A stretch of 64,000 bases of DNA from an uncultured Eubacteriales bacterium (GCA_934486635.1 CAKSPZ010000002.1:325174-389173); one strand, 5' to 3'; counted from the first letter of the stretch, positions 25,005-33,044 are shown. A program made the numbers and translations. The notes: a model not told the origin generated them from the letters alone.

Positions 25005-25562
25005 ATGGATTTAAAAGAAGAAAAAATTAGTAATGAGGATATATTTAAAGGACGACTTTTATATATACACAAAGATAAAGTAATGCTTCAAAATAAAAAA
25101 GAAGCATCACGAGAAGTAGTTTCACATCCGGGTGGAGTATGCATAGCAGCATTAACAGAAAATAATGAACTTTTATTTGTTAAACAATATCGTTATCCTA
25201 TGCATCAAGTAGTTCTTGAGTTACCTGCAGGAACGTTAGTACCGGGTAAAAATCCACTTGATGAAGGAGTAAGAGAACTAAAAGAAGAAACCGGAGCAAT
25301 TGGAAAAGGATATATGAGTTTAGGTAAGTTATATCCGAGTCCAGGGTATTGCGATGAAATAATACATTTGTATTTTTGTCATATAGACCATTTTGAAGAA
25401 ACTAATTTTGATGAAGATGAATTTTTAATAACAGAAAAAATACCAATTGAAAAAGCTGTGTATATGGTTTTAAATGGAGAAATCCCAGATTCAAAAACAC
25501 AAGTTGCTGTTTTAAAAACGTATATGTTTTTAAAAATGGGTAGTTTAAATGTTAATGAATAA
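25005..25562 (+). CDS. nudF: ADP-ribose pyrophosphatase, Nudix family
   Basis: A 185-residue Nudix enzyme likely to split ADP-ribose into AMP and ribose 5-phosphate. FVKQYRYPMHQVVLELPAG matches the ADP-ribose branch. The Nudix box GTLVPGKNPLDEG plus VRELKEETGA is complete except that the first box Glu is Lys. GNLYPSPGYCDE-like context (KLYPSPGYCDE) follows. I choose ATG 25005, after GGTGACA; in-frame codons back to 24963 have no ribosome-binding site. It is divergent from the M14 peptidase gene. Confidence 0.9.
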   Translation: MDLKEEKISNEDIFKGRLLYIHKDKVMLQNKKEASREVVSHPGGVCIAALTENNELLFVKQYRYPMHQVVLELPAGTLVPGKNPLDEGVRELKEETGAIGKGYMSLGKLYPSPGYCDEIIHLYFCHIDHFEETNFDEDEFLITEKIPIEKAVYMVLNGEIPDSKTQVAVLKTYMFLKMGSLNVNE

Positions 25563-25594
25563 TTAAGTGTAAAATAATTTAATAAAGAGGCAGG

Positions 25595-25626
25595 GGAGGC
25601 GGCAGCCTGTATAGGCTGCCGCCTCC
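25595..25626. terminator. GC-rich hairpin with TGTATA loop
   Basis: Perfect 13-bp arms (25595-25607 / 25614-25626) with a six-base loop TGTATA, followed by TTTT. It is placed between the convergent nudF and Cys-rich genes and likely terminates nudF. Confidence 0.8.
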
Positions 25627-25629
25627 TTT

Positions 25630-25794
25630 TTATTTATTTTTGTGTTTATAATAGTTACAACTAGGAGTATCTGGGTTACGATTTTTAATTCTAGGATAAA
25701 TGCAATGACCACAATATAAAATAAAAAATCTATTATTACGTTTATAATAGTGCTGTACAAAAAAATTACAAGTTTTACAAGTTGAATTTTGCAT
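25630..25794 (-). CDS. Cys-rich small protein with CxxC knuckles
   Basis: A 54-residue protein with CKTC near residue 6, CGHC near residue 28 and a fifth Cys near residue 46 (PDTPSCNYY). The pattern suggests a treble-clef-like or rubredoxin-like zinc site. The remaining residues are basic and aromatic, so it might touch nucleic acid. It starts at ATG 25794, preceded by AGAGG. It is divergent from an XRE regulator at 25891, repeating the pair at 17994-18459. I recognise the look from unnamed clostridial genes but no function. Confidence 0.6.
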   Translation of the reverse strand: MQNSTCKTCNFFVQHYYKRNNRFFILYCGHCIYPRIKNRNPDTPSCNYYKHKNK

Positions 25795-25824
25795 TCTTTT
25801 AACCTCTATACTTTATTTTATGCA

Positions 25825-25861
25825 AAAACCGCATAAAAATCAATATGCGGTTTTCGCATAT
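25825..25861. promoter_or_regulatory. Overlapping inverted repeats, likely XRE operator
   Basis: A perfect 11-bp inverted repeat (25825-25835 / 25844-25854) overlaps a second one, ATATGCG (25843-25849) with CGCATAT (25855-25861). Three TATGCG half-sites are thus clustered in the divergent gap between the Cys-rich gene and the XRE gene. The arrangement suits binding of a dimeric repressor. It could instead form an RNA hairpin. Confidence 0.5.
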
Positions 25862-25890
25862 GGTATCCTCTTTATGTAGGTGATATTATT

Positions 25891-26088
25891 ATGTATAAGA
25901 GGTTGAAAGATTTAAGAGAAGATAATGATTTGACACAGAAAAAAGTTGCGGATATATTAGGAATTAGTCAGACGACTTATTCTAGATACGAAAACGGTAT
26001 TTTGGATATTCCAAGCAAGGTTTTAATTCAATTAGCAAAGTTTTATAATGTAAGTATTGATTTTTTATTGGAACTATATGAGGACTAG
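25891..26088 (+). CDS. Small XRE-family HTH regulator
   Basis: A 65-residue single-domain Cro/C1-type helix-turn-helix protein: YKRLKDLREDNDLTQ for helix 1, ADILGISQTTYSRYENG for the turn and recognition helix, and LAKFYNVSIDFLLELYED at the end. It starts at ATG 25891 after GGTGAT. The clustered half-sites at 25825-25861 are its probable operator. It is paired head to head with a Cys-rich small protein gene. Nothing else nearby suggests a phage. Confidence 0.88.
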   Translation: MYKRLKDLREDNDLTQKKVADILGISQTTYSRYENGILDIPSKVLIQLAKFYNVSIDFLLELYED

Positions 26089-26112
26089 TTCCAATAAATT
26101 TATATAGTTAAA

Positions 26113-26146
26113 GAGTGCGGTGGCATCCATCGGATGCACCGCACTC
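26113..26146. terminator. Hairpin between XRE gene and rsmI
   Basis: GAGTGCGGT pairs with ACCGCACTC and GCATCC with GGATGC around a three-base loop, with one bulged G. It lies between convergent genes and probably ends both. Confidence 0.75.
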
Positions 26147-26171
26147 CCTTGTTTTTATTTAGTTTTTACCT

Positions 26172-27002
26172 TTATTGTTCTATTAGGCCTTTATATATAT
26201 CACTCTTTTTTAAACCGGTTGATTTAGCTATTTGTTTCGCTGCATCTTTAACTGTACAATCTTTACTTAAAAGAGATTGAGCCATTTTTATTGCGTTAGG
26301 TAATGTAATTGTTTCAATTTCTGGTTGCTGTTTATATCCTTCAATAACTAATACAATTTCTCCTTTTGCGGGTTCATTTTCATATTTAATTACGGCTTGT
26401 TTAAGTGTAGTTCGTATTACTTCTTCATGAATTTTTGTGAGTTCTCGTACTATTACAATTCTACGATTACCTAATGTATTTAAAAGATCTTTTAATGTTC
26501 GCAAAAGTTTATGTGGTGCTTCGTAAAATACCATGGTACGAGGTTCATTTTTTATACTATCTAAATGTGAAAACCTGCTTTTTTTCGTGACACTTAAAAA
26601 TCCTTCAAAGGTAAATCGTCCGGTAGGAAGACCAGATATAGCAAGTGCGGATACAAACGCACAAGGGCCTGGAATAACACTGATTTCTATCCCGACTTCT
26701 GCACACTGCGATACAAGTTCTTCACCTGGATCTGAAATTGCGGGCATTCCTGCGTCACTTACCAGTACGCATGTTTCTCCAGATAAAATTCGGTTACGTA
26801 TATATATTCCTTTTTCATGTTTATTGTGTTCAAAATAACTTATCATAGGTTTCTTAATAGATAAATGATTTAATAACTTTACAGTTACTCTTGTATCTTC
26901 TGCTGCTATAAAATCAGTCTCTTTCATTGCTTGTATTGCACGCGGTGATATATCGTTTAAATTACCTATTGGTGTACCTAATACTATCAATTTTCCACTC
27001 AT
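26172..27002 (-). CDS. rsmI: 16S rRNA 2'-O-ribose C1402 methyltransferase
   Basis: A 276-residue tetrapyrrole-methylase-fold enzyme that methylates the ribose of C1402 in the decoding centre. Marks: LGTPIGNLNDISPRA at the N-terminus, AAEDTR, LVSDAGMPAISDPGE and FYEAPHKL. The C-terminal 50 residues form the small helical extension ending with KKSDIYKGL. It overlaps trmN6 by four bases (ATGA), so the two are translationally coupled. This matches the Bacillus yabB-yabC order. Confidence 0.96.
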   Translation of the reverse strand: MSGKLIVLGTPIGNLNDISPRAIQAMKETDFIAAEDTRVTVKLLNHLSIKKPMISYFEHNKHEKGIYIRNRILSGETCVLVSDAGMPAISDPGEELVSQCAEVGIEISVIPGPCAFVSALAISGLPTGRFTFEGFLSVTKKSRFSHLDSIKNEPRTMVFYEAPHKLLRTLKDLLNTLGNRRIVIVRELTKIHEEVIRTTLKQAVIKYENEPAKGEIVLVIEGYKQQPEIETITLPNAIKMAQSLLSKDCTVKDAAKQIAKSTGLKKSDIYKGLIEQ

Positions 27003-27736
27003 TTTTGTTCTCCATAATATTTATAGATTCTTTTCATTTCATCTGACATCGAGTTATCTTCTTTTTCAATTAATAATGTCGGTAACGCTATCATTCCAGG
27101 CTTTGCACCGCGTTTTCCTTCTATCAAAAAGAGTTTGGGTGCGCAACTGGTTCGTTGTTGAACAAATCTAATCTTTTTAGGTTCAATACCATGCTTTTTC
27201 ATGGATGTTATTACGTCGCTTAATCGTTCCATTCGTTGGCACAAACATAGTCGTCCGTTAAAATTTAAAAATCGTTCGGCTGCTTTCGTAACGTCGTCTA
27301 TGGTACATTCTTGTTCATGACGTGCTATACGTTTATAACTAGTATCATTAACAATTCCACATCCTGGAGCTTTATATGGAGGATTGCATACAACTAAATT
27401 ACAACTATGTGTTGCGATTTCAGGGATAGTTTTTTTTATGTCTTTATTTAAAACTGTTATTTTTTCTTCTAATTTATTGATTTTAATGCTTCGTTCTAAT
27501 TGAAAACAAGCGTTTTTTTGTATATCTATGGCAAAAATATTTTTGGGGTTGGTTACGCTACACCAATATAATGGAATTGCACCACATCCGGTACCGATTT
27601 CTACTATAGTTTCATGCTTTTTTGGGATAGAAAAATCAGCTAGCAAAATAGTATCAGTTCCAAAGGTATGTTCTTTCGAAACTATTACTTGTATAGTAGA
27701 TGATAAATGTTCAATTTTCTCTCCTGGTAACAACAT
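26999..27736 (-). CDS. trmN6: tRNA1(Val) adenine-37 N6-methyltransferase-like protein
   Basis: A 245-residue Rossmann methyltransferase. The SAM-binding motif is VEIGTGCGAIPLYW near residue 42 and the catalytic NPPY is in VVCNPPYKAPGCG near residue 120, the adenine-N6 type. The family (YfiC/YabB) methylates A37 of tRNA-Val in E. coli; the target in Firmicutes is less certain. It lies upstream of rsmI with a four-base overlap. Downstream of its start lies cloverleaf element 7 and then the ferredoxin gene. Confidence 0.9.
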   Translation of the reverse strand: MLLPGEKIEHLSSTIQVIVSKEHTFGTDTILLADFSIPKKHETIVEIGTGCGAIPLYWCSVTNPKNIFAIDIQKNACFQLERSIKINKLEEKITVLNKDIKKTIPEIATHSCNLVVCNPPYKAPGCGIVNDTSYKRIARHEQECTIDDVTKAAERFLNFNGRLCLCQRMERLSDVITSMKKHGIEPKKIRFVQQRTSCAPKLFLIEGKRGAKPGMIALPTLLIEKEDNSMSDEMKRIYKYYGEQK

Positions 27737-27795
27737 CTTTTTATAGGCTCCTTACTTTTTACATGGGTCTTTAATATTTAAGGTTGATTAAAGCA

Positions 27796-27947
27796 GCTGG
27801 GGCGACTTGAAAAATTACGTTATTTTTATGCTGGTTTTTATTATTTTAATAAGAAAAAACAACGTGGGTTATCGGGTCTCGGAACGCAAACTTGTTTGTG
27901 CTCCGAGACTGAGCAAATACATTCTTTATTTGCTCAGTCGCCCCAGC
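27796..27947. repeat. Cloverleaf palindromic element 7
   Basis: A perfect 11-bp outer stem GCTGGGGCGAC (27796-27806) pairs with 27937-27947. Inside are a poorly paired AT-rich first arm (about 27807-27875), a 16-bp hairpin with one mismatch and one G-T pair (27876-27891 / 27894-27909), and a perfect 10-bp hairpin (27910-27919 / 27927-27936). The last two helices and the outer stem abut without gaps. It lies in the tandem gap upstream of trmN6. Confidence 0.75.
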
Positions 27948-27980
27948 AATTACAGCAACAAAAATAAAGCATCATAAATA

Positions 27981-28023
27981 GCGGGCACCAACTATCACGA
28001 ATGCGACAGTTGACGCCCGCTTT
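27981..28023 (-). terminator. Ferredoxin terminator hairpin
   Basis: GCGGGC pairs with GCCCGC and CAACT with AGTTG. The mismatches on the plus strand become G-U pairs in the minus-strand RNA, which fits a role in ending the ferredoxin transcript 20 bases after its stop. Confidence 0.75.
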
Positions 28024-28043
28024 GCATCAAATAAAGATATAAA

Positions 28044-28214
28044 TTAATCTTGTGAAGGAGCGCCTACAGGACAAACTCCAGCGCAAGCACCACATTCGAT
28101 ACAAATTTCAGGATCGATAACATATTTACCGTCACCTTCAGAAATAGCACCTACAGGACATTCAGCGGCGCAAGCACCACAAGATATACAATCATCACTA
28201 ATTTTATAAGCCAT
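28044..28214 (-). CDS. 2[4Fe-4S] ferredoxin
   Basis: A 56-residue clostridial-type ferredoxin. Two cluster motifs, CISCGACAAECPVGAI and CIECGACAGVCPVGAP, are arranged in the usual pseudo-twofold way. It is a low-potential electron carrier for pyruvate:ferredoxin oxidoreductase, hydrogenase and Rnf-type systems; the Rnf operon lies at 54-59 kb. I choose ATG 28214, which follows AAGGAGG; the longer frame to 28256 includes that ribosome-binding site. It is inserted into the conserved yaaT-yabB gene order. Confidence 0.97.
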   Translation of the reverse strand: MAYKISDDCISCGACAAECPVGAISEGDGKYVIDPEICIECGACAGVCPVGAPSQD

Positions 28215-28291
28215 AAGAAACACCTCCTTAAAAAAACAACATATACATTCTAACATGTTTCAACAATAACTGCAAATGGATAAAAATACAA

Positions 28292-29155
28292 TTATTCTAA
28301 ATCTTTTAATTTATCTAATTCGTCCTTATTAATTTTTATTTTAGCATCTTTAATTATTTTAATATCTCTTAAATTAAAAGAAGTAGGTGCAGCTTCTGGA
28401 GCATTATCAAGTCGAACTTTTAAAATACCAGTTAATAAATTTTGTTCAATGACGGCTCCCTGACCTTTAGGAGTATCAACAATTGCACCAATTTTAGGAG
28501 CTTTTTTTAAAAGATCTGTATATGCATCTTGTTCATATTTTAAACAACACATAAGACGTCCACAAGTACCGGAAATTTTTACAGGATTAAGAGACAACCC
28601 TTGTTCTTTTGCCATTTTTATCGAAACAGGTTGAAATTCACCTAAAAATGTGGAACAACAAAAAGGTTTTCCACACATACCAAGACCGCCTAATGCTTTA
28701 GATTCATCTCTAACACCTATTTGTCTAAGTTCTATACGAGTCTTAAAAACAGAAGCTAAATCTTTAACTAATTCTCTAAAATCAATACGTCCTTCAGCTG
28801 TAAAATAAAATAAAATTTTATTTTCATCAAAAGTATATTCAACTTCAATTAATTTCATGTCAAGATTATGTTTTTTTATTTTTTCATTACATAAGGAAAA
28901 AGCTAACTCTTTTTTATGTTTAATTTTTTTTAAATGTTCAATATCGGCGTCAGTAGCTTTCCTAATAATTTTTTTTAATGATTTGACTAATTCATTATCT
29001 GAAATTTGTTTTTTTTCAATTACAACTTTACCACATTCAGTACCTCTGGTGGTTTCTACGATAACCATATCGTTAAGTTTGATAAGTTGCTCATTTGGTT
29101 CAAAATAATATATTTTACCGACGTCTTTAAACCTAACACCTATAATTTCTGCCAT
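28292..29155 (-). CDS. yaaT: PSP1/YaaT (RicT)-family protein
   Basis: A 287-residue protein with the PSP1 domain (about residues 55-145) and the conserved cysteine cluster CGKPFCC and CGRLMCCL near residues 165 and 200. In Bacillus, RicT works with RicA and RicF in an iron-sulfur-containing complex that helps RNase Y mature transcripts and affects sporulation and competence. It directly follows holB, as in Bacillus. GGGAGG lies before ATG 29155. No yabA or ricA/F genes are seen in this window. Confidence 0.93.
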   Translation of the reverse strand: MAEIIGVRFKDVGKIYYFEPNEQLIKLNDMVIVETTRGTECGKVVIEKKQISDNELVKSLKKIIRKATDADIEHLKKIKHKKELAFSLCNEKIKKHNLDMKLIEVEYTFDENKILFYFTAEGRIDFRELVKDLASVFKTRIELRQIGVRDESKALGGLGMCGKPFCCSTFLGEFQPVSIKMAKEQGLSLNPVKISGTCGRLMCCLKYEQDAYTDLLKKAPKIGAIVDTPKGQGAVIEQNLLTGILKVRLDNAPEAAPTSFNLRDIKIIKDAKIKINKDELDKLKDLE

Positions 29156-29196
29156 TTTTCCCTCCTAAAACAAAGGCAATTTACTTTATTTAAAAT

Positions 29197-30189
29197 TTAT
29201 TGAGTAAAAGCAATTCTATGTAAATTCGAACACAAATATGAACTTAAAACAGATAAGTTCACGTTTTTATCTGCATAATTTTTAGTTTTATCAATTATAT
29301 CAATAAGATTTAAAATTTGGTTTATTGAAAGATTTTTGGATAGTTCAAGTATATAATCATTTTTTGATAATTCGTTCTCTAAACCTGATGAATATATTAA
29401 AGTATCTCTTAAAATAGATTTTAAAAACTTTAAAACAGAATTAAATGATTTTCTATTATCAGAAATCATAGCAATTAAAGATAATAATTCAAATTCCTTA
29501 GGGTCAATAATATGTAAAGCTATTTTATTGGTAATATTAATTAATTTTTCACAATCGGTTGATGTTAAAAAGTCAATTGCAAGACCTATATTACCATTAG
29601 AGATATTTGCAATCTTTTTTAAAGTTTCATTGTCTTTATCTGGATAATGAATATGTAAATAATCTAAAGTTTCATTAATAGTTACCGGCTTTAAAGAAAA
29701 TAATTGAGTTCGAGAACGAATAGTTGGTAATACAAATGTACATGCTGTACAAGTTAAAATAAAAATAACATTTTTTGGGGGTTCTTCTAAAATTTTAAGT
29801 AGTGCATTTTGTGCCGGAATTCCCATATTGTCAATGTCAGTTAGAATATATATTTTTTTGGAAGCTTCATTTGGAATAATGTAAGCGTCTTCACGTATTT
29901 TCCTAACTGTATTAATGCTATAACTTTGTAAAGTACCACTTTTTTCAGGATAAATTATGTCCGGATGTATCCGTTTTAACGTTTTTTTGCAATTATTACA
30001 ATTATTGCAAGGTTGTCCTTTTATAGGGTTTGAACAGATAGATGTTTGTGCAATGAGCTCAGCAAGTGTTTTTTTCCCTAATCCTTTAGCACCGTCTATC
30101 ATTATAGCGTGAGAAATTTTATTATTTTTTAAAAGAGTAATTATCTGAATTTTAACAGATTCATTACCAATAAAATCATTAAAGTTCAT
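29197..30189 (-). CDS. holB: DNA polymerase III delta-prime subunit
   Basis: A 330-residue clamp-loader AAA+ protein. It has DGAKGLGKKTLAELIA as the P-loop region, a zinc module with CSNP and CNNCNNCKK, and LLKILEEPPKNVIFIL as the sensor/arginine-finger region. It loads the sliding clamp onto DNA together with the delta and tau subunits. It lies between darA and yaaT, which matches the Bacillus order yaaQ-yaaR-holB-yaaT apart from missing yaaR. Spacing to darA is 15 bases, so they are co-transcribed. Confidence 0.95.
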   Translation of the reverse strand: MNFNDFIGNESVKIQIITLLKNNKISHAIMIDGAKGLGKKTLAELIAQTSICSNPIKGQPCNNCNNCKKTLKRIHPDIIYPEKSGTLQSYSINTVRKIREDAYIIPNEASKKIYILTDIDNMGIPAQNALLKILEEPPKNVIFILTCTACTFVLPTIRSRTQLFSLKPVTINETLDYLHIHYPDKDNETLKKIANISNGNIGLAIDFLTSTDCEKLINITNKIALHIIDPKEFELLSLIAMISDNRKSFNSVLKFLKSILRDTLIYSSGLENELSKNDYILELSKNLSINQILNLIDIIDKTKNYADKNVNLSVLSSYLCSNLHRIAFTQ

Positions 30190-30204
30190 AAATATAAATT
30201 CTTT

Positions 30205-30528
30205 CTAAAGTTTCTCAAACTTGTCCACATTTAAAACAAAAACAGTAGCACCACCAACAGTAATTTCAAATGGGATAGAACTGTACATTCCCATTTCTAA
30301 GGGGCTTGCATTTGGAACAGATTGAGTCCTTTTATTACTTTTGCTTTTAATGATTTTTATTACTTCTTCTACTTTATCATCATCTACACCGGTTATAAAT
30401 GTGGTGTTTCCTACTTTTAAAAAACCACCGGTTGTAGAAAGTTTTGTAACAGGGAAACCTTTATCAGTGAGTGCGTTGGAAACGGCATTTGCATCGTCGC
30501 TGTTTATGATTGATAGTACTAATTTCAT
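30205..30528 (-). CDS. darA: Cyclic-di-AMP receptor DarA (YaaQ)
   Basis: A 107-residue PII-like protein. MKLVLSIINSDDAN begins the ferredoxin-like fold, and FPVTKLSTTGGFLKVGNTT and the long loop before GMYSSIPFEITVGGATVFV match the c-di-AMP-binding family. It senses c-di-AMP; its downstream partners are unknown. I choose ATG 30528, preceded by GAGGTGA; a GTG at 30537 overlaps that site. It is in the usual place upstream of holB. Confidence 0.95.
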   Translation of the reverse strand: MKLVLSIINSDDANAVSNALTDKGFPVTKLSTTGGFLKVGNTTFITGVDDDKVEEVIKIIKSKSNKRTQSVPNASPLEMGMYSSIPFEITVGGATVFVLNVDKFEKL

Positions 30529-30565
30529 GAAAATCACCTCAGTAAAAAATCAAATTGATATAACG

Positions 30566-31897
30566 TTATTTTAACACATCTATTAAAAAAATTCCATAGT
30601 CAACTAAAATTTTGATTGAATTTTCATTTATTATTTCTCCTGGAACTAAAATCGGTATTCCGGGAGGACATGGACAAACGGTCCTAGCACTGGTTCGTCC
30701 AAGTGATTTAGTCACTTTTATTTGCTCAAAATCACTGAAAATAGATTCATGTAAAGATTTATTTGTTGTGGGGATAGATAGTATAGGTTGAGTTAGATTA
30801 AGAGGTTCTTTTTTTGGAATATTTTCTATTGCTTGTTTTAGCCTTAAAAGTTCTTTTTTACTGTTCATTGGTGTAGCTATAAATACAACATGTTCATTAT
30901 CTGACATCTCCGGTTCTATACCGTTTTTTCTAAAATATTCAGCAGCTGTATGACCAGATAAACCAATTTTTGCTGTATTTATGCTTATTCTTATAGGGTC
31001 ACTAGTTTCACTTTCATCAAGTAACCCCATTTTTTTTGCTTGTTCTTTTATTTTTAGTATATCTTTTTCTAGGTTGCAAAAGGCTTTTTGGCCATACTTT
31101 TTTAACCAAAAATTACATAAATCAATAGATGCCATGATTGGATATGATGGACTCGTTGACCCGAAAATGGACATTTCACTTTTGGCCTTGTGTATGTATT
31201 TTTTATTCGATATGTGTAAAAGTGCACCACCTGTAAGTACCGGTAACGTTTTGTGAATTGAATCAGTACACATATCGGCACCTAATGTTATAGGATGCAT
31301 GTCTTTTGATAAAAATTTTAAATGTGAACCGTGAGCATTGTCAACTAATAACGGAACATTATGCTTTTTGCAGATTATAGAAATTTGTTTTATATCTGCT
31401 ATATGTCCATAATAATCCGGACTGGTTATATATACACAACTAGTATCAGGATTGTTGTTCAATTGTTCCTCTATTTCTTTAGCAGTTATTTGTGTCCAAT
31501 TGTTTGTATCTTTTTTTATGTGGGGCATTATCCAGATGACTTCCGCATTTAATAAAGACATTGTGTTTACTGCACTTTTATGTATCATTCTAGATGCTAT
31601 AACTTTTCCGCCGTAAGGAAGTGCTAATTTTAACATTGTTTGTATGCATAATGTACATCCACCAGCTGAAAAAATAGTACTTTCAGTATTGTAAATTAAT
31701 GACATGTTTTTTTCAGCGGCTTTTATAACAGTATTTGACTCATATAAGCTGTCTGTATCCGGTAATTCTGTATAGTCTAATTGGTATATTTTTTTGTTTA
31801 AAATATTGTTTTTGTTTTTGTGTCCCGGAGTATGAAATGATATTTTCTTTGATTTTTTGTGCCTAATTAATGCACGGTATAATGGTAACGTTAGCAT
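30566..31897 (-). CDS. Orn/Lys/Arg decarboxylase family PLP enzyme (YaaO-like)
   Basis: A 443-residue fold-type I PLP enzyme. HTPGHKN at the N-terminus, LVDNAHGSHL and TDSIHKTLPVLTGGA with the PLP lysine mark the major domain; the C-terminal domain carries CPPGIPILVPGE. The family decarboxylates lysine, arginine or ornithine, giving polyamine precursors; the exact substrate cannot be read from this sequence. It opens the yaaO-darA-holB-yaaT stretch. The Bacillus thymidylate kinase gene normally found between yaaO and yaaQ is absent here. Confidence 0.88.
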   Translation of the reverse strand: MLTLPLYRALIRHKKSKKISFHTPGHKNKNNILNKKIYQLDYTELPDTDSLYESNTVIKAAEKNMSLIYNTESTIFSAGGCTLCIQTMLKLALPYGGKVIASRMIHKSAVNTMSLLNAEVIWIMPHIKKDTNNWTQITAKEIEEQLNNNPDTSCVYITSPDYYGHIADIKQISIICKKHNVPLLVDNAHGSHLKFLSKDMHPITLGADMCTDSIHKTLPVLTGGALLHISNKKYIHKAKSEMSIFGSTSPSYPIMASIDLCNFWLKKYGQKAFCNLEKDILKIKEQAKKMGLLDESETSDPIRISINTAKIGLSGHTAAEYFRKNGIEPEMSDNEHVVFIATPMNSKKELLRLKQAIENIPKKEPLNLTQPILSIPTTNKSLHESIFSDFEQIKVTKSLGRTSARTVCPCPPGIPILVPGEIINENSIKILVDYGIFLIDVLK

Positions 31898-31934
31898 TGC
31901 TTTTCCTCACTTTTTTGCTTTACTATAAATTTGA

Positions 31935-32067
31935 CGGGCACCCGGATAAAGTTGCTCCTGAAAGGAGCAACTTTATCCGGGTCATGTTGAAAAAACATCG
32001 ATTTTTTTAAGAAATTTTCAACATGACCCGGAGTATGAATCAGCTTGATTCATACTCCGGGTGCCCG
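31935..32067. repeat. Cloverleaf palindromic element 8
   Basis: A perfect example. The outer 8-bp stem CGGGCACC (31935-31942) pairs with 32060-32067. Three perfect hairpins follow each other without any unpaired base: 17 bp with loop GAA (31943-31959 / 31963-31979), 14 bp (31980-31993 / 32015-32028) and 14 bp with loop GCT (32029-32042 / 32046-32059). It lies in the tandem gap between the CBS gene and the decarboxylase gene start. Confidence 0.9.
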
Positions 32068-32079
32068 CTTACTTAAAAT

Positions 32080-32502
32080 TTATGAATTTGGACCACTAAT
32101 TTCAGTTAAAGCAGAAGCAATTTCCGGTCCGGAATGAATTCTAGCTATATCAGCTAGGCTTACAATCCCGTCAACAAATCCTTCTTTTACAACAGGTAAT
32201 CGACGAACACGTTCAGCAGCCATCATGCTGATGGCGTCATGGATACTGTGTTCAGGAGTAACAAAAGCGACATCAGTAGTCATTAATTCAGATACTTTTG
32301 TATTAGTAGTAGATTTTCCTTTAGAAACACATCGTATAACAATGTCTCTATCAGTTAAAAGTCCCTTTAATTCACCGCCGGATATAACGGGGACAGATCC
32401 AATATCATGGTCAGACATAAGTTTAGCGGCATCTTCTACACTATCACTGGGTAAGACAGCTATAATATTTTTGCTCATAATATCTTTTATGGTTTCTTTC
32501 AT
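32080..32502 (-). CDS. Two-CBS-domain protein
   Basis: A 140-residue cytoplasmic protein made of two CBS repeats (about residues 8-60 and 72-125), each ending with the typical GLLTDRDIV and GIVSLADIA segments. Such stand-alone pairs bind adenine nucleotides or other nucleotides and pass the signal to partners. I choose ATG 32502, which follows TGGAGG; in-frame codons back to 32538 include that site. The next gene upstream is the phosphodiesterase at 32571. Confidence 0.9.
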   Translation of the reverse strand: MKETIKDIMSKNIIAVLPSDSVEDAAKLMSDHDIGSVPVISGGELKGLLTDRDIVIRCVSKGKSTTNTKVSELMTTDVAFVTPEHSIHDAISMMAAERVRRLPVVKEGFVDGIVSLADIARIHSGPEIASALTEISGPNS

Positions 32503-32570
32503 AAAAAAACAATACCTCCAAATTAAAAATTGTTTCATTTTAGTATTGCCGATAACTATATTTTTAATTC

Positions 32571-33044
32571 TTATAAAGACATTAAATTAAAAAACAATTT
32601 ATTATCATTACTAATTGATAATATACCATAAGAAGAAACTGGCTTTTTAAGACTGCCAGGGTTAAAAATATACATATTATTATAAAAAATATTAAGAGGT
32701 AAATGAGTATGCCCAAAAAGTAAAATATCAGCTTGTTTAGAATAAGCTGTATTTGTTAAATATAAAAGATTATTTTTTACATTAAATAAATGCCCGTGGG
32801 TAGCAAAAATTTTTTTATTTCCAAAAGTTCCTTCATATACAGTAGGGATGGATTCATTTTTGTCACAATTACCCTTAACAGATATTATATTTAAATTGGG
32901 TTGCAAAGTTTTTAACATATCTATATCTTTTTCGCCATCACCTAAGTGAATAATAGTACTTATATTATTGTGTTTATTGGTAACTTTATGTAAAGATTTA
33001 AAATCACCATGTGTATCAGAAATAATAAGAATATTTTTTAATAT
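32571..33044 (-). CDS. YfcE/MJ0936-type phosphodiesterase with apparent ATA start
   Basis: A 157-residue calcineurin-like metallophosphoesterase. Metal-binding motifs in order: ISDTHGD, IHLGDGEKD, VKGNCDKN, THGHLF and LFGHTHLP. All are present only if the frame is opened upstream of the first ATG (32918), because the first two motifs lie before it. The only codon in the right place after AAGGAG (33054-33059) is ATA at 33042-33044, giving ATA-Leu-Lys-Asn-Ile-Leu-Ile-Ile-Ser-Asp. No ATG, GTG or TTG is in frame near it. Either AUA is the start or a base change has damaged a former ATG. Confidence 0.75.
   Translation of the reverse strand: MLKNILIISDTHGDFKSLHKVTNKHNNISTIIHLGDGEKDIDMLKTLQPNLNIISVKGNCDKNESIPTVYEGTFGNKKIFATHGHLFNVKNNLLYLTNTAYSKQADILLFGHTHLPLNIFYNNMYIFNPGSLKKPVSSYGILSISNDNKLFFNLMSL

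Noticed and set aside
17994..26088. Prophage remnant, because of XRE regulators and small Cys-rich proteins
   Set aside because: No integrase, structural, lysis or replication genes are present and surrounding genes are housekeeping.
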